From: Pseudomonas sp. AOB-7
Lineage (GTDB): Bacteria; Pseudomonadota; Gammaproteobacteria; Pseudomonadales; Pseudomonadaceae
Direction of reading: 5' to 3'
Assembly (NCBI RefSeq): GCF_003696305.1
Contig: NZ_RFFK01000007.1
Location: 160,035 to 224,034 of the forward strand
DNA length: 64,000 nucleotides
Positions 8,542 to 16,518 of this stretch are shown in pieces. Below the pieces are notes generated by a model. It made no database searches. It worked only from the letters and a program-made list of their open reading frames with translations, and had not been told where the DNA came from. How positions within the stretch are numbered: position 1 is the stretch's first letter; each line of letters begins with the position of its first letter. The translations under genes were made by a program, and so were the position numbers.

Positions 8542-11253
8542 ATGAAAAGCCATCCCGATGCCGGCACCCGCTCGGCAGCCGAGGTTGTGACGCAGTTGCC
8601 AGTGCCCTCGCGGCTCGGCATGTTGCGTTTCGAGCGCTTGAACGAGCCGAGCTGGGCCCTGCTGTTTCTCGATCCCGCCTGCGAACGCCAGCTCGGCATC
8701 AGTGCCAGCGACCTGTGCGCCCTGGTCGATGCGCCCTACGCCAGCCTGATGGAGCCCGAGGCGCGCTACCGCCTGCACGACGCCATCCAGCAGCAGCTGC
8801 TGCAGGGCCCGCATTATCTGGTGCGCTACCGCCTGCACACGCCGCAGGGCGCGCTCAACCTGCTGGAGGTGGGCGAACCCTTCAAGCAGCGCAACCGCCA
8901 ACTGCTGCGCGGCTACCTGCTGGTGGCGGACGAGAGCCTGAGCCAGTACAGCCCGCCCGAGCAGGCACTGCAGGCACAGAACCAGCAGCTGCGCAGCTCG
9001 CTGCAGCAGTACCAGCGCGCCCAGGACGACCACCTGCAACACCTGGTGCGTTCGCGCACCCAGCAGAGCCTGATCGTGCGCCTGGCGCGCCAGCGCTACG
9101 TCTCCAGCGACCCGCTGCTGGAGGCTGCCGAGCTGATCACCCAGGCCGCCTGCGAGGTCTACGGCGTAGCCCGCGCCGGCCTATGGAAGCTCGGCAGCCA
9201 TAGCCTGGAGTCGGTGACCCTGTACCGCCGCGACCTGGATCGCCACGAACGCCTGGCCGATATCGACGCGCGCGCCTTCCCGCGCTATCTGGAGGCACTG
9301 CACAGCGGCCGCGCCATCGACGCCCACGACGCCCTGCACGACCCGCGCACCGCCGAGCTGAGCGCCAGCTACCTGCAGCCGCTGGGCATCGGCGCCATGC
9401 TCGACGCCGGCGTGCGCGTCGACGGCGAGGTGGTCGGCGTGCTGTGCCTGGAACACAGCGGCGGCCCGCGCACCTGGCAGGCCGACGAGATCGCCTTCGC
9501 CGGCGAGCTGGCCGACCAGTATGCCCAGGTGCTGATCGGCCAGCAGAGGCGCAGCGCCACCCACGCCCTGCACCTGTTCCAGCGCGCGGTGGAGCAGAGC
9601 GCCAGCGCCTTCCTGCTGGTCGACCGCGACGGCCGGGTGGAATACGTCAACCCCAGCTTCACCGCCATCACCCTGTACAGCGGCGACGAGGTCTGCGGCC
9701 GGCGCCTGTCCGAGCTGCCGGCGCTGGCCAACCTTAGCGACCTGCTGTTCGACGCCCGCTCCAGCCTGGCCGAACACAACAGCTGGCAGGGCGAGTTCCG
9801 AAGCCGGCGCAAGAACCAGGAGCCCTACTGGGGCCAGTTGTCGATCTCCAAGGTGTACGGCGACGACGGCGAGCTGACCCACTACATCGGCATCTACGAG
9901 GACATCACCGAGGCCAAGCTGGCCCAGCAGCGCATCGAGCGCCTGGCCTACACCGACAACCTGACCAACCTGGGCAACCGCCTGGCCTTCATCCGCAGTC
10001 TCGAGGAGCGCTTCGCGCGCAGCCCGCAGCCGCCGCTGGGGCTGCTGCTGGTGGACATCGACAACTTCAAGCGGATCAACGACAGCCTCGGCCACCAGAC
10101 CGGCGACAAGCTGCTCTCGGCCCTGGCCCGGCGCCTGCGCAACAGCCTCGGCGCCAAGGGCAGCCTGGCGCGCTTCGCCAGCAACGAGTTCGCCATCCTC
10201 CTCGACGGCGGCGACCAGGAGGCCGCCCAGCGCGTCGCCCAGCAGGTGCTGCAGACCCTGGACAAGCCGCTGTTCGTCGACAACCAGCTGATCAGCATCA
10301 CCGGCTCGGTCGGCCTGGCCCTGGCGCCGCAGCACGGCGAGGACCCGCAGACCCTGATGAAGCACGCCGGCCTCGCCCTGCACAAGGCCAAGGCCAACGG
10401 CAAGCACCAGGTGCAGCTGTTCACCGAGGCACTCAACGCCGAGGCCAACTACAAGCTGTTCGTCGAGAACAACCTGCGCCGCGCCCTGACCCAGAGCGAG
10501 CTGGAGGTGTTCTACCAGCCCAAGCTGTGCCTCAAGAGCGGCCAACTGCTGGGCATGGAAGCGCTGCTGCGCTGGCACCATCCGGAAAAGGGCATGATCC
10601 GCCCCGACCAGTTCATCAGCGTGGCCGAGGAGACCGGGCTAATCATCCCCATCGGCAAGTGGGTGGTGCGCCAGGCCTGCCGCATGAGCAAGCAGCTCAG
10701 CGCCATCGGCCTGGGCGAGCTGCAGGTGGCGATCAACCTGTCGCCCAAGCAGTTCTCCGACCCGGACCTGGTCGGCTCCATCGCCGCCATCCTCCACGAG
10801 GAGCAGCTCGAACCCCGGCGGCTGGAGCTGGAACTGACCGAAAGCCTGCTGCTGGAGGCCACCGACGACACCCGCCACCAGCTCGGCCGCCTCAAGAGCC
10901 TGGGCCTGACCCTGGCGATGGACGACTTCGGCACCGGCTACTCCTCGCTCAGTTACCTGAAGAAATTCCCCATCGACGTGATCAAGATCGATCGCAGCTT
11001 TATCAAGGACATTCCCGACAACCAGGACGACATGGAGATCACCTCGGCGGTGATCGCCATGGCCCATAACCTCAAGCTCAAGGTGGTCGCCGAAGGCATC
11101 GAGACCGCCGCCCAACTCGGCTTCCTCCGCCGCCAGCAGTGCGACGTCGGCCAGGGCTACCTGTTCGACAAGCCGATTCCCGGCCGCGAGCTGATCGACA
11201 GCCTGCGCCGCTACCCCTGCCGCCCGGCGCCCACATCCGACCAACGGACGTAA
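8542..11253 (+). CDS. dipA: Cyclic-di-GMP phosphodiesterase, GAF-PAS-degenerate GGDEF-EAL (DipA-like)
   Basis: The 903-residue signalling protein has an N-terminal sensory region, a GAF-like domain (about 180-340), a PAS domain (about 350-460, ASAFLLVDRDGRVEYVNPSF), a GGDEF domain and an EAL domain. The GGDEF signature is replaced by ASNEF near residue 546, so cyclase activity is unlikely. The EAL domain keeps EALLRW near 672, NLSPKQF, ELTESL, MDDFGTGYSS near 793 and VVAEGIET, so it should hydrolyse cyclic-di-GMP. P. aeruginosa DipA, at this locus, promotes biofilm dispersion. I start at 8542 (MKSHPDAG) because GGAAG lies 11 bases upstream; an in-frame ATG at 8503 would add 13 residues with a weaker ribosome site. 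No transmembrane segment is evident. Confidence 0.93.
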   Translation: MKSHPDAGTRSAAEVVTQLPVPSRLGMLRFERLNEPSWALLFLDPACERQLGISASDLCALVDAPYASLMEPEARYRLHDAIQQQLLQGPHYLVRYRLHTPQGALNLLEVGEPFKQRNRQLLRGYLLVADESLSQYSPPEQALQAQNQQLRSSLQQYQRAQDDHLQHLVRSRTQQSLIVRLARQRYVSSDPLLEAAELITQAACEVYGVARAGLWKLGSHSLESVTLYRRDLDRHERLADIDARAFPRYLEALHSGRAIDAHDALHDPRTAELSASYLQPLGIGAMLDAGVRVDGEVVGVLCLEHSGGPRTWQADEIAFAGELADQYAQVLIGQQRRSATHALHLFQRAVEQSASAFLLVDRDGRVEYVNPSFTAITLYSGDEVCGRRLSELPALANLSDLLFDARSSLAEHNSWQGEFRSRRKNQEPYWGQLSISKVYGDDGELTHYIGIYEDITEAKLAQQRIERLAYTDNLTNLGNRLAFIRSLEERFARSPQPPLGLLLVDIDNFKRINDSLGHQTGDKLLSALARRLRNSLGAKGSLARFASNEFAILLDGGDQEAAQRVAQQVLQTLDKPLFVDNQLISITGSVGLALAPQHGEDPQTLMKHAGLALHKAKANGKHQVQLFTEALNAEANYKLFVENNLRRALTQSELEVFYQPKLCLKSGQLLGMEALLRWHHPEKGMIRPDQFISVAEETGLIIPIGKWVVRQACRMSKQLSAIGLGELQVAINLSPKQFSDPDLVGSIAAILHEEQLEPRRLELELTESLLLEATDDTRHQLGRLKSLGLTLAMDDFGTGYSSLSYLKKFPIDVIKIDRSFIKDIPDNQDDMEITSAVIAMAHNLKLKVVAEGIETAAQLGFLRRQQCDVGQGYLFDKPIPGRELIDSLRRYPCRPAPTSDQRT

Positions 11254-11304
11254 CGCGCCACGCCGCGCCTGGTCCACTGCTTGCCCACTTCTCAGGAGAT
11301 CGCC

Positions 11305-11964
11305 ATGGTTCTGCGTTCCCAGATACTCGCCCACAAACTCGAGCTGCCCAGCGCCGAGCAGGCCCTGCCCGGCCGCAGCGAAGCCCTGCCGGTGCCGGCG
11401 GCGCACCATGTCAACGGCCATCCGCTGCAGCCGCCCTTCCCCGCCGGCCTGCAGCAGGCGGTATTCGGCCTCGGCTGCTTCTGGGGCGCCGAGCGGCGCT
11501 TCTGGCAACAACCCGGGGTGTACAGCACGGCAGTGGGTTACGCCGGCGGCCATACGCCGAACCCGACCTACGAGGAAACCTGCTCCGGGCTGACCGGGCA
11601 TACCGAGGCGGTGCTGGTGGTGTTCGACCCGCGGCAGACCAGCTTCGAGGCCCTGCTCAAGGTGTTCTGGGAGGCGCACGATCCCACCCAAGGCATGCGC
11701 CAGGGCAATGACCGCGGCAGCCAGTATCGCTCGGCCATCTATTGCCAGGACGCGGCGCAACTGGCCGCCGCCCGCGCCAGTCAGGCGCGCTTCCAGGCCG
11801 AGCTGGACAAGGCCGGGCTCGGCGCCATCACCACCGAGATCCGCGAGGCGCCGCCGTTCTACTACGCCGAGGCCTATCACCAGCAGTACCTGGCGAAGAA
11901 CCCGAACGGTTATTGCGGCCTGGGCGGAACGGGCGTATGCCTACCGCCTGAACCCAAGGCCTGA
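11305..11964 (+). CDS. msrA: Peptide methionine-S-sulfoxide reductase A
   Basis: MsrA reduces the S epimer of methionine sulfoxide in proteins, repairing oxidative damage in the cytoplasm. The active-site motif GCFWG is at residues 57-61, with Cys58 as nucleophile. GYAGG and the C-terminal [14 protein letters not shown] segment with a resolving cysteine are also present. The 219-residue length fits the long-leader MsrA of Pseudomonas. I start at the ATG at 11305 because CAGGAGAT lies immediately upstream; the TTG at 11281 has no such site. It follows dipA by 51 bases in the same direction. Confidence 0.96.
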   Translation: MVLRSQILAHKLELPSAEQALPGRSEALPVPAAHHVNGHPLQPPFPAGLQQAVFGLGCFWGAERRFWQQPGVYSTAVGYAGGHTPNPTYEETCSGLTGHTEAVLVVFDPRQTSFEALLKVFWEAHDPTQGMRQGNDRGSQYRSAIYCQDAAQLAAARASQARFQAELDKAGLGAITTEIREAPPFYYAEAYHQQYLAKNPNGYCGLGGTGVCLPPEPKA

Positions 11965-11980
11965 AGGAGGGGCGATCGCC

Positions 11981-12178
11981 ATGGAACTGAGCAGCCTCGC
12001 CAGCCAGGTTTCCAGCCAGGCGTCGGCGCAATTCTCGGCGCAGATGTCGCTCCTGCTGCTGCGCAAGACCCTGGAGCTGCAGGCGTCCGGCGTCGCCAGC
12101 CTGGTGCAGGCGGCCGCCCCGGTCAGTGCGCCGAGCAACCCGCCGCACCTGGGCAACAGCATCGACGTGATGGCCTGA
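11981..12178 (+). CDS. YjfB-family putative motility protein (small)
   Basis: This 65-residue protein starts at the ATG at 11981, with AAGGAGG about 11 bases upstream. It begins MELSSLASQVSSQASAQ, has a central leucine-rich helix (MSLLLLRKTLELQASGVASL) and ends with PPHLGNSIDVMA. That N-terminal Ser/Ala/Gln-rich helix plus the PPHLG-x-x-IDV tail is the pattern of the YjfB family (PF14070), labelled putative motility proteins but with no established biochemical role. It lies 16 bases after msrA, probably in the same transcript. The gene is short and lies in the frame of a longer spurious ORF, so automatic callers could miss its true start. Confidence 0.8.
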   Translation: MELSSLASQVSSQASAQFSAQMSLLLLRKTLELQASGVASLVQAAAPVSAPSNPPHLGNSIDVMA

Positions 12179-12235
12179 GACGCGGCGCCGAAGCGGCCCC
12201 GCCGGGTGCGCCATGCGCAGCGTCCCCAGGCTCGC

Positions 12236-13084
12236 TCAAGCGGCCGGTTTTTCCTCGATCAGCCAGTCCAGGCGCCAGCCGCCCAGGCTCTGGCCGAGCG
12301 CATCGGCCAGCCAGGGCAGCAGCTGCCTGAGCTCGTCTTCCAGGCCCCAGGGCGGGTTGCTGATCACCAGGCCCGAGCCGGTCAGCCGGCTGGCATCGTC
12401 CGGCGCGTGCACGTACAGCTCGGCGCGCAGCAGCTTGGGCGCGGCGCTCTTTTGCAGATCCCGGTAGAAACGCGCCAGTTGACGCTCGTCCTTGATCGGA
12501 TACCAGATCACGACTATGGCCTGGCGCATGCGCCCGTGCGCCTCGTTCAGCGCCTCGACGCAGCGCTGCAGCTCGTCGGCCTGCTCGAACGGCGGGTCGA
12601 TCAGCAGCAGCACGCGCTTCTCGCGGGTCGGCAGCAGCGCCCGCGGCACATGCCAGCCCTCGCCCAGGTGCACCGCTACGCGGCGGTCGCCGCGCATGTT
12701 GTCCTTGAGCAGGCGGCCGTCTTCCGGGTGCTTCTCGTTGAGCTGCAGACGATCCTGCTCGCGGCTGAGCAGGCGCGCCAACTCCGGCGAGCCGGGGTAG
12801 TAGCGCAGCTCGCCGTCCGGGTTCATCGCCCGCACCACTTCCAGGTAGGCCTCCACCGCATCCGGCAGCTGCGTGGCCTGCCACAGGCGGCCGACGCCCT
12901 CCAGCCATTCGCCGGTGCGGCTGGCCTGATCGCCGCGCAGGTCGTACAGGCCGATGCCGGCGTGGCTGTCGAGGTAGGCAAAGGGCGCCTCCTTGCGCGA
13001 CAGCAGGGCGATCAGGCGGGTCAGCACCAGGTGCTTGAGCACGTCGGCGTGGTTGCCGGCGTGGAAGGCGTGGCGGTAGTTCAT
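12236..13084 (-). CDS. rlmJ: 23S rRNA (adenine(2030)-N(6))-methyltransferase
   Basis: The 282-residue protein matches the RlmJ family in length and motifs. It uses S-adenosylmethionine to methylate A2030 of 23S rRNA. The N-terminus MNYRHAFHAGNHADVLKHL is diagnostic, YLDSHAGIGLYDL (about 37-49) is the SAM-binding region, and LIDPPFE near residues 161-167 is the catalytic D-P-P-[YF] motif. The start is the ATG at 13084, preceded by GGAGAC. The frame is open further upstream to 13519, but that stretch is antisense to the LysR gene's coding frame and lacks family similarity. It is convergent with the YjfB-like gene. Confidence 0.95.
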   Translation of the reverse strand: MNYRHAFHAGNHADVLKHLVLTRLIALLSRKEAPFAYLDSHAGIGLYDLRGDQASRTGEWLEGVGRLWQATQLPDAVEAYLEVVRAMNPDGELRYYPGSPELARLLSREQDRLQLNEKHPEDGRLLKDNMRGDRRVAVHLGEGWHVPRALLPTREKRVLLLIDPPFEQADELQRCVEALNEAHGRMRQAIVVIWYPIKDERQLARFYRDLQKSAAPKLLRAELYVHAPDDASRLTGSGLVISNPPWGLEDELRQLLPWLADALGQSLGGWRLDWLIEEKPAA

Positions 13085-13110
13085 GGATGTCTCCGAAGCG
13101 GTCGCCAAGT

Positions 13111-14004
13111 TTACCCGCTGAGCGAGCTTTGCGCGCGCATCAGCTCCAGCAGCAGCGCCAGCGGCGGGTGCTCGCCGGCATCGCGGCGGCGCGCCAGCAG
13201 CGTGGTGGTCGCCCCGAACTCCGCGGCGATGGCCTGGTACTGCACCAGGTGCACACGTGGGTGGCGCTCGAGCAGGCTGCGCGGCAGCAGGCCGATGCCC
13301 ATGCCGGCGGCGATGCCGGCGAAGATCGCGTCGATCGAGCCGTAGCTCTGCCGCGCCGCCACCTGCAACCCGCGGCCGACCACCCAGCGCTCCAGGCGCT
13401 CGCGATAGTGACAGCCCTCGGGGAAGCCCAGCAGGGTCTGCGGCCGCGCCTCCAGACTGTCGGCATCCTGCGTCGGCGGCAGCACCAGCATCAGTTCCTC
13501 GTGCCAGATCGGCAGGCACTCGAGCTGCGGATGCTCGAACGGCCCGCCGATCAATCCGGCGTCCAGCTCCCCGGCCAGCACGCCCTCGACCAGGCGCCGG
13601 CTCGGCCCGGTGCTGAGCTGCAGGTTGACCCGCGGCGCCCGCTGGTGGAAAGCCGCGAGCAGCTCCGGCAGACGCACGGCCGCGGTGGTTTCCATCGAGC
13701 CCAGGCGCAGGTCACCACTCCAGATATCCTCCTGCACGCTGCGCCAGGCCGTCTGGCAGAGCTGTTCCAGATGCTCGGCGTGGGGCAGCAGGCGCTCGCC
13801 GGCCGGGGTCAGACGCAGGCGCTGGCCCTGACGCAGGAACAACCGGGTGTCGAGTTGCTGCTCCAGCTGGCGCAGACGCGCCGAGACGTTCGACGGCACG
13901 CAGCTCAGGCGCAGACCGGCGGCGCTCAGCGAGCCCTCGCGCGCCACGGCGAGAAAATAGCGGAACAACTGCGGATTGAGTCGCTGCCAGGCGCCCATGA
14001 ACAT
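13111..14004 (-). CDS. LysR-family transcriptional regulator
   Basis: The 297-residue protein has a standard LysR layout. The winged helix-turn-helix is at residues about 8-67 (NPQLFRYFLAVAREGSLSAA, then PSNVSARLRQLEQQLDTRLF) and the effector-binding domain runs from about 90 to the end. It is divergent from the MFS transporter at 14092, so it most likely controls that gene and the overlapping nitronate monooxygenase; this is inference from the layout. The start could be the ATG at 14004 or at 13998; a TTG at 14010 is less likely, and no strong ribosome site distinguishes them. The inducer is unknown. Confidence 0.92.
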   Translation of the reverse strand: MFMGAWQRLNPQLFRYFLAVAREGSLSAAGLRLSCVPSNVSARLRQLEQQLDTRLFLRQGQRLRLTPAGERLLPHAEHLEQLCQTAWRSVQEDIWSGDLRLGSMETTAAVRLPELLAAFHQRAPRVNLQLSTGPSRRLVEGVLAGELDAGLIGGPFEHPQLECLPIWHEELMLVLPPTQDADSLEARPQTLLGFPEGCHYRERLERWVVGRGLQVAARQSYGSIDAIFAGIAAGMGIGLLPRSLLERHPRVHLVQYQAIAAEFGATTTLLARRRDAGEHPPLALLLELMRAQSSLSG

Positions 14005-14011
14005 CACCAAA

Positions 14012-14040
14012 AGTGAAAGATGAAAGCAGTATTTTTCACT
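14012..14040. promoter_or_regulatory. Inverted repeat in the LysR/MFS divergent control region
   Basis: Seven-base arms AGTGAAA and TTTCACT are perfect inverted copies separated by 15 bases. They lie between the divergent starts of the LysR gene (14004) and the MFS gene (14092). Position and spacing suit a LysR-type recognition site (an interrupted dyad of the T-N11-A class), but binding is inferred. Confidence 0.5.
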
Positions 14041-14091
14041 AACGATCGGTCAACGACAACGACTAAGGTGCGCAGCACGACCGGAGGCCCT

Positions 14092-15300
14092 ATGCCCAGA
14101 TGTGACCGCGCCCACCTTACTGCGTTGCTCGCCGCCGCCCTGGCGCTGGTGGTCGTGCATGCGCTCGGCCGCTTCGCCTATACCCCGCTGCTGCCCCTGC
14201 TGCTCGACGATGGCCTGTTCGACCTGAGCCAAGGCGCCCAACTGGCGACCTGGAACTACCTCGGCTACCTGCTCGGCGCCCTGCTCGCGCTGCCCATGGC
14301 CAACCCGCGCGGCTTGCGCCTCGGCCTGCCGGCGGCCCTACTGATCAATGCCGGCCTGACCCTGGCCCAGGTCTTCACGCAGGACATCGCCCTGCTGGCT
14401 GCCCTGCGCCTGACCAATGGCATCAGCAACGGCGTGGTGTTCGTCCTCGCCCCGGCGCTGGTGCTGGAATGGCTGGCCCTGCGCCAGGCCACGGCGCTCA
14501 GCGGTCTGGTCTATCTGGGCTTGGGCGGCGGCATGTTGCTGTGCGGCCTGCTGGTGGCCATCACGCCCTGGCACGGGCCGCTACGCTGGCTGCCGATCGC
14601 CCTGTGCGCCCTGCCTCTGGCGCTGCTCTGCGCCCCGATGCTAAGGCGCCTGGCGCGGGACCTGCCCGACAAGCCCCCCGCGACCGCCCGTGGCGCACTG
14701 TTCGGCAGCCACAATCTGGCGTTGCTGATGGCCTATCTGGGGGCAGGCCTGGGTTACATCCTGCCGCTGACCTTTCTGCCGGCCCTGGCTCGCGAACAGC
14801 TGCCCGCCGGTCATCCGCTACTGGTCGGCAACTGGTGGTGGACGGCGCTCGCCTGCCTGATCTCGGCGAGCCTGTGGAACCAGGCCGGTGCCTGGCTGGG
14901 CGACCGCCGCGCCCTGCTGGCCAACTACCTGCTGCAACTGCTCGGTGTGGCCATGCCGATCCTGCTGCCCGGCCCCGTCGGCGTGCTGGCCTGCGCCCTG
15001 CTGGTGGGCGGCACCTTCCTCGGCACCGTATTGCTGACCCAGCGTCTGGCCCGCGCCCTCAACCCGGACCAGGGCTTGCGCCTGGCCGCCCTGCTGATCA
15101 GTCTGTACAGCGGCAGCCAGTTGCTCGGCCCCTGGCTGGTGCAGCACTGGACTGCCGCTGGCCATAGCCTCACCAGCAGCTTCCTTATCGGCACGGCGGC
15201 ATTGCTCTGGGCCCTATTGTGGGCCTGGCAGGTGTCCGAACCACGATCCCTCGCTGAAATGGAGCCATCCCATGTCTCTCACCGCCCTGCTCGACACTGA
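14092..15300 (+). CDS. YbfB/YjiJ-type MFS transporter
   Basis: This 402-residue integral membrane protein has about 12 hydrophobic segments and the N-terminal HALGRFAYTPLLPLLL pattern of the YbfB/YjiJ branch of the major facilitator superfamily. The start chosen is the ATG at 14092, with GGAGG at 14083-14087; the longer frame from 14020 would place an unlikely polar leader in front of the first membrane helix. Its 3' end overlaps the nitronate monooxygenase start by 29 bases, so the two are translationally coupled. The substrate is not predictable; the context of a LysR regulator and a nitronate-oxidising enzyme hints at a small toxic or nitro compound. Confidence 0.88.
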   Translation: MPRCDRAHLTALLAAALALVVVHALGRFAYTPLLPLLLDDGLFDLSQGAQLATWNYLGYLLGALLALPMANPRGLRLGLPAALLINAGLTLAQVFTQDIALLAALRLTNGISNGVVFVLAPALVLEWLALRQATALSGLVYLGLGGGMLLCGLLVAITPWHGPLRWLPIALCALPLALLCAPMLRRLARDLPDKPPATARGALFGSHNLALLMAYLGAGLGYILPLTFLPALAREQLPAGHPLLVGNWWWTALACLISASLWNQAGAWLGDRRALLANYLLQLLGVAMPILLPGPVGVLACALLVGGTFLGTVLLTQRLARALNPDQGLRLAALLISLYSGSQLLGPWLVQHWTAAGHSLTSSFLIGTAALLWALLWAWQVSEPRSLAEMEPSHVSHRPARH

Positions 15301-16321
15301 CCTGCCCCTGATCCAGGCGCCGATGGCCGGCTCGCAGAACCATCGCCTGACCGCCGCCGTGTGCCAGGCCGGAGGCCTCGGCTCGATTCCCTGCGCCATG
15401 CTCACGCCTGCCGCCCTGCGTCAGGAGCTGCAGGCGCTGCGCGAGCTGACCGAGCGGCCGTTCAACCTGAACTTCTTCAGCCATGTGCCGCCCGCGCCGG
15501 ACGCGGCCCGCGAGGCAGGCTGGCGTGAAGCGCTGGCGCCCTACTATGACGAGCTGGGCCTGGATCCGGCCGCCATCGCCGGCGGCCCGGGGCGCCTGCC
15601 GTTCAACGAAGAGGCGGCGGCACTGGTGGAGGAGTTCCGCCCCGCGGTGGTCAGCTTCCACTTCGGTCTGCCGGAGGAGGCCTTGCTGCAGCGGGTACGG
15701 CGCAGCGGGGCGAAGATCCTCTCCAGCGCCACCACCCTGGACGAGGCGCTGTGGCTGCAAGCGCGCGGCGTCGATGCGGTGATTGCCCAGGGCCTGGAGG
15801 CCGGCGGCCATCGCGGACACTTTCTCGACTTCGACCTGAGCCGCCAGCTCGGCACCTTCGCCCTGCTGCCGCAGCTGGTCGATGCACTGTCGGTGCCGGT
15901 GATCGCCGCCGGCGGCATCGGCGACGCCCGCGGCGTAGCCGCAGCCATGGCCCTGGGTGCGGCCGGGGTGCAGGTCGGCAGCGCCTACCTGCTGTGCCCG
16001 GAGGCGAGCACCAGCGCCATCCACCGCGCCGCCCTGCAGAGCCCGGCGGCGCGCCATACGGCGCTGACCAACCTGTTCAGCGGGCGCCCGGCGCGCGGCA
16101 TCGTCAACCGCCTGATGCGCGAGCTGGGGCCGCTGAGCGAACGGGCGCCGGCCTTCCCCCTGGCCACCGCGGCCATCGCGCCCTTGCGCGCGGCGGCCGA
16201 AGCCCGGGGTAGCGGCGATTTCTCGCCGCTGTGGGCCGGGCAGAACGTCGCCAGTTGCCGGCCCCTGCCGGCGGCCGAGCTGACCCGCGAACTGGCGCGC
16301 GGCTTCGCTCACTCGATATGA
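15272..16321 (+). CDS. Nitronate monooxygenase family flavoprotein
   Basis: This 349-residue TIM-barrel enzyme belongs to the FMN-dependent nitronate monooxygenase (former 2-nitropropane dioxygenase) family, which oxidises alkyl nitronates such as propionate-3-nitronate. IQAPMAGSQNHRLTAAV opens the barrel. GLEAGGHRG near residues 174-182 carries the likely catalytic His180, and AAGGIGDARG near 210 with GAAGVQVGSAYL forms the phosphate/FMN-binding region. The ATG at 15272 has GGAG just upstream and overlaps the MFS gene. True substrates vary in this family, so the specific reaction is inferred. Confidence 0.9.
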   Translation: MSLTALLDTDLPLIQAPMAGSQNHRLTAAVCQAGGLGSIPCAMLTPAALRQELQALRELTERPFNLNFFSHVPPAPDAAREAGWREALAPYYDELGLDPAAIAGGPGRLPFNEEAAALVEEFRPAVVSFHFGLPEEALLQRVRRSGAKILSSATTLDEALWLQARGVDAVIAQGLEAGGHRGHFLDFDLSRQLGTFALLPQLVDALSVPVIAAGGIGDARGVAAAMALGAAGVQVGSAYLLCPEASTSAIHRAALQSPAARHTALTNLFSGRPARGIVNRLMRELGPLSERAPAFPLATAAIAPLRAAAEARGSGDFSPLWAGQNVASCRPLPAAELTRELARGFAHSI

Positions 16322-16368
16322 CGAAGCGTCACTCCCGCCTGCGCGGAAACGACGGTTAACTGGCTCCG

Positions 16369-16420
16369 CAGGTCGGGTTCAACCCGCCACTTCGGCAATA
16401 GCGGGTTGCACCCGCCCTAC
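16369..16420. repeat. REP-like palindromic repeat pair
   Basis: Two short palindromes, CGGGTTCAACCCG and GCGGGTTGCACCCGC, lie in tandem between nitronate monooxygenase and the acyl-CoA dehydrogenase. On the minus strand the second reads GTAGGGCGGGTGCAACCCGC, a form common in Pseudomonas extragenic repeats. The rest of the 197-base gap shows only the ribosome site of the next gene. Confidence 0.6.
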
Positions 16421-16518
16421 CCCCGTGCGCCAACGAGCGATTATCACGGCCGATGATGATGCTGGGCAGCCAGGCAACTGGCTGCCTAGACTCGATCGAT
16501 CATCTGGAGGCCCGTTCC

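Noticed and set aside
12236..13519. A 427-residue RlmJ with an N-terminal extension
   Set aside because: The extra 145 residues are antisense to the LysR gene's 3' half, and the ATG at 13084 with GGAGAC gives the normal family length.
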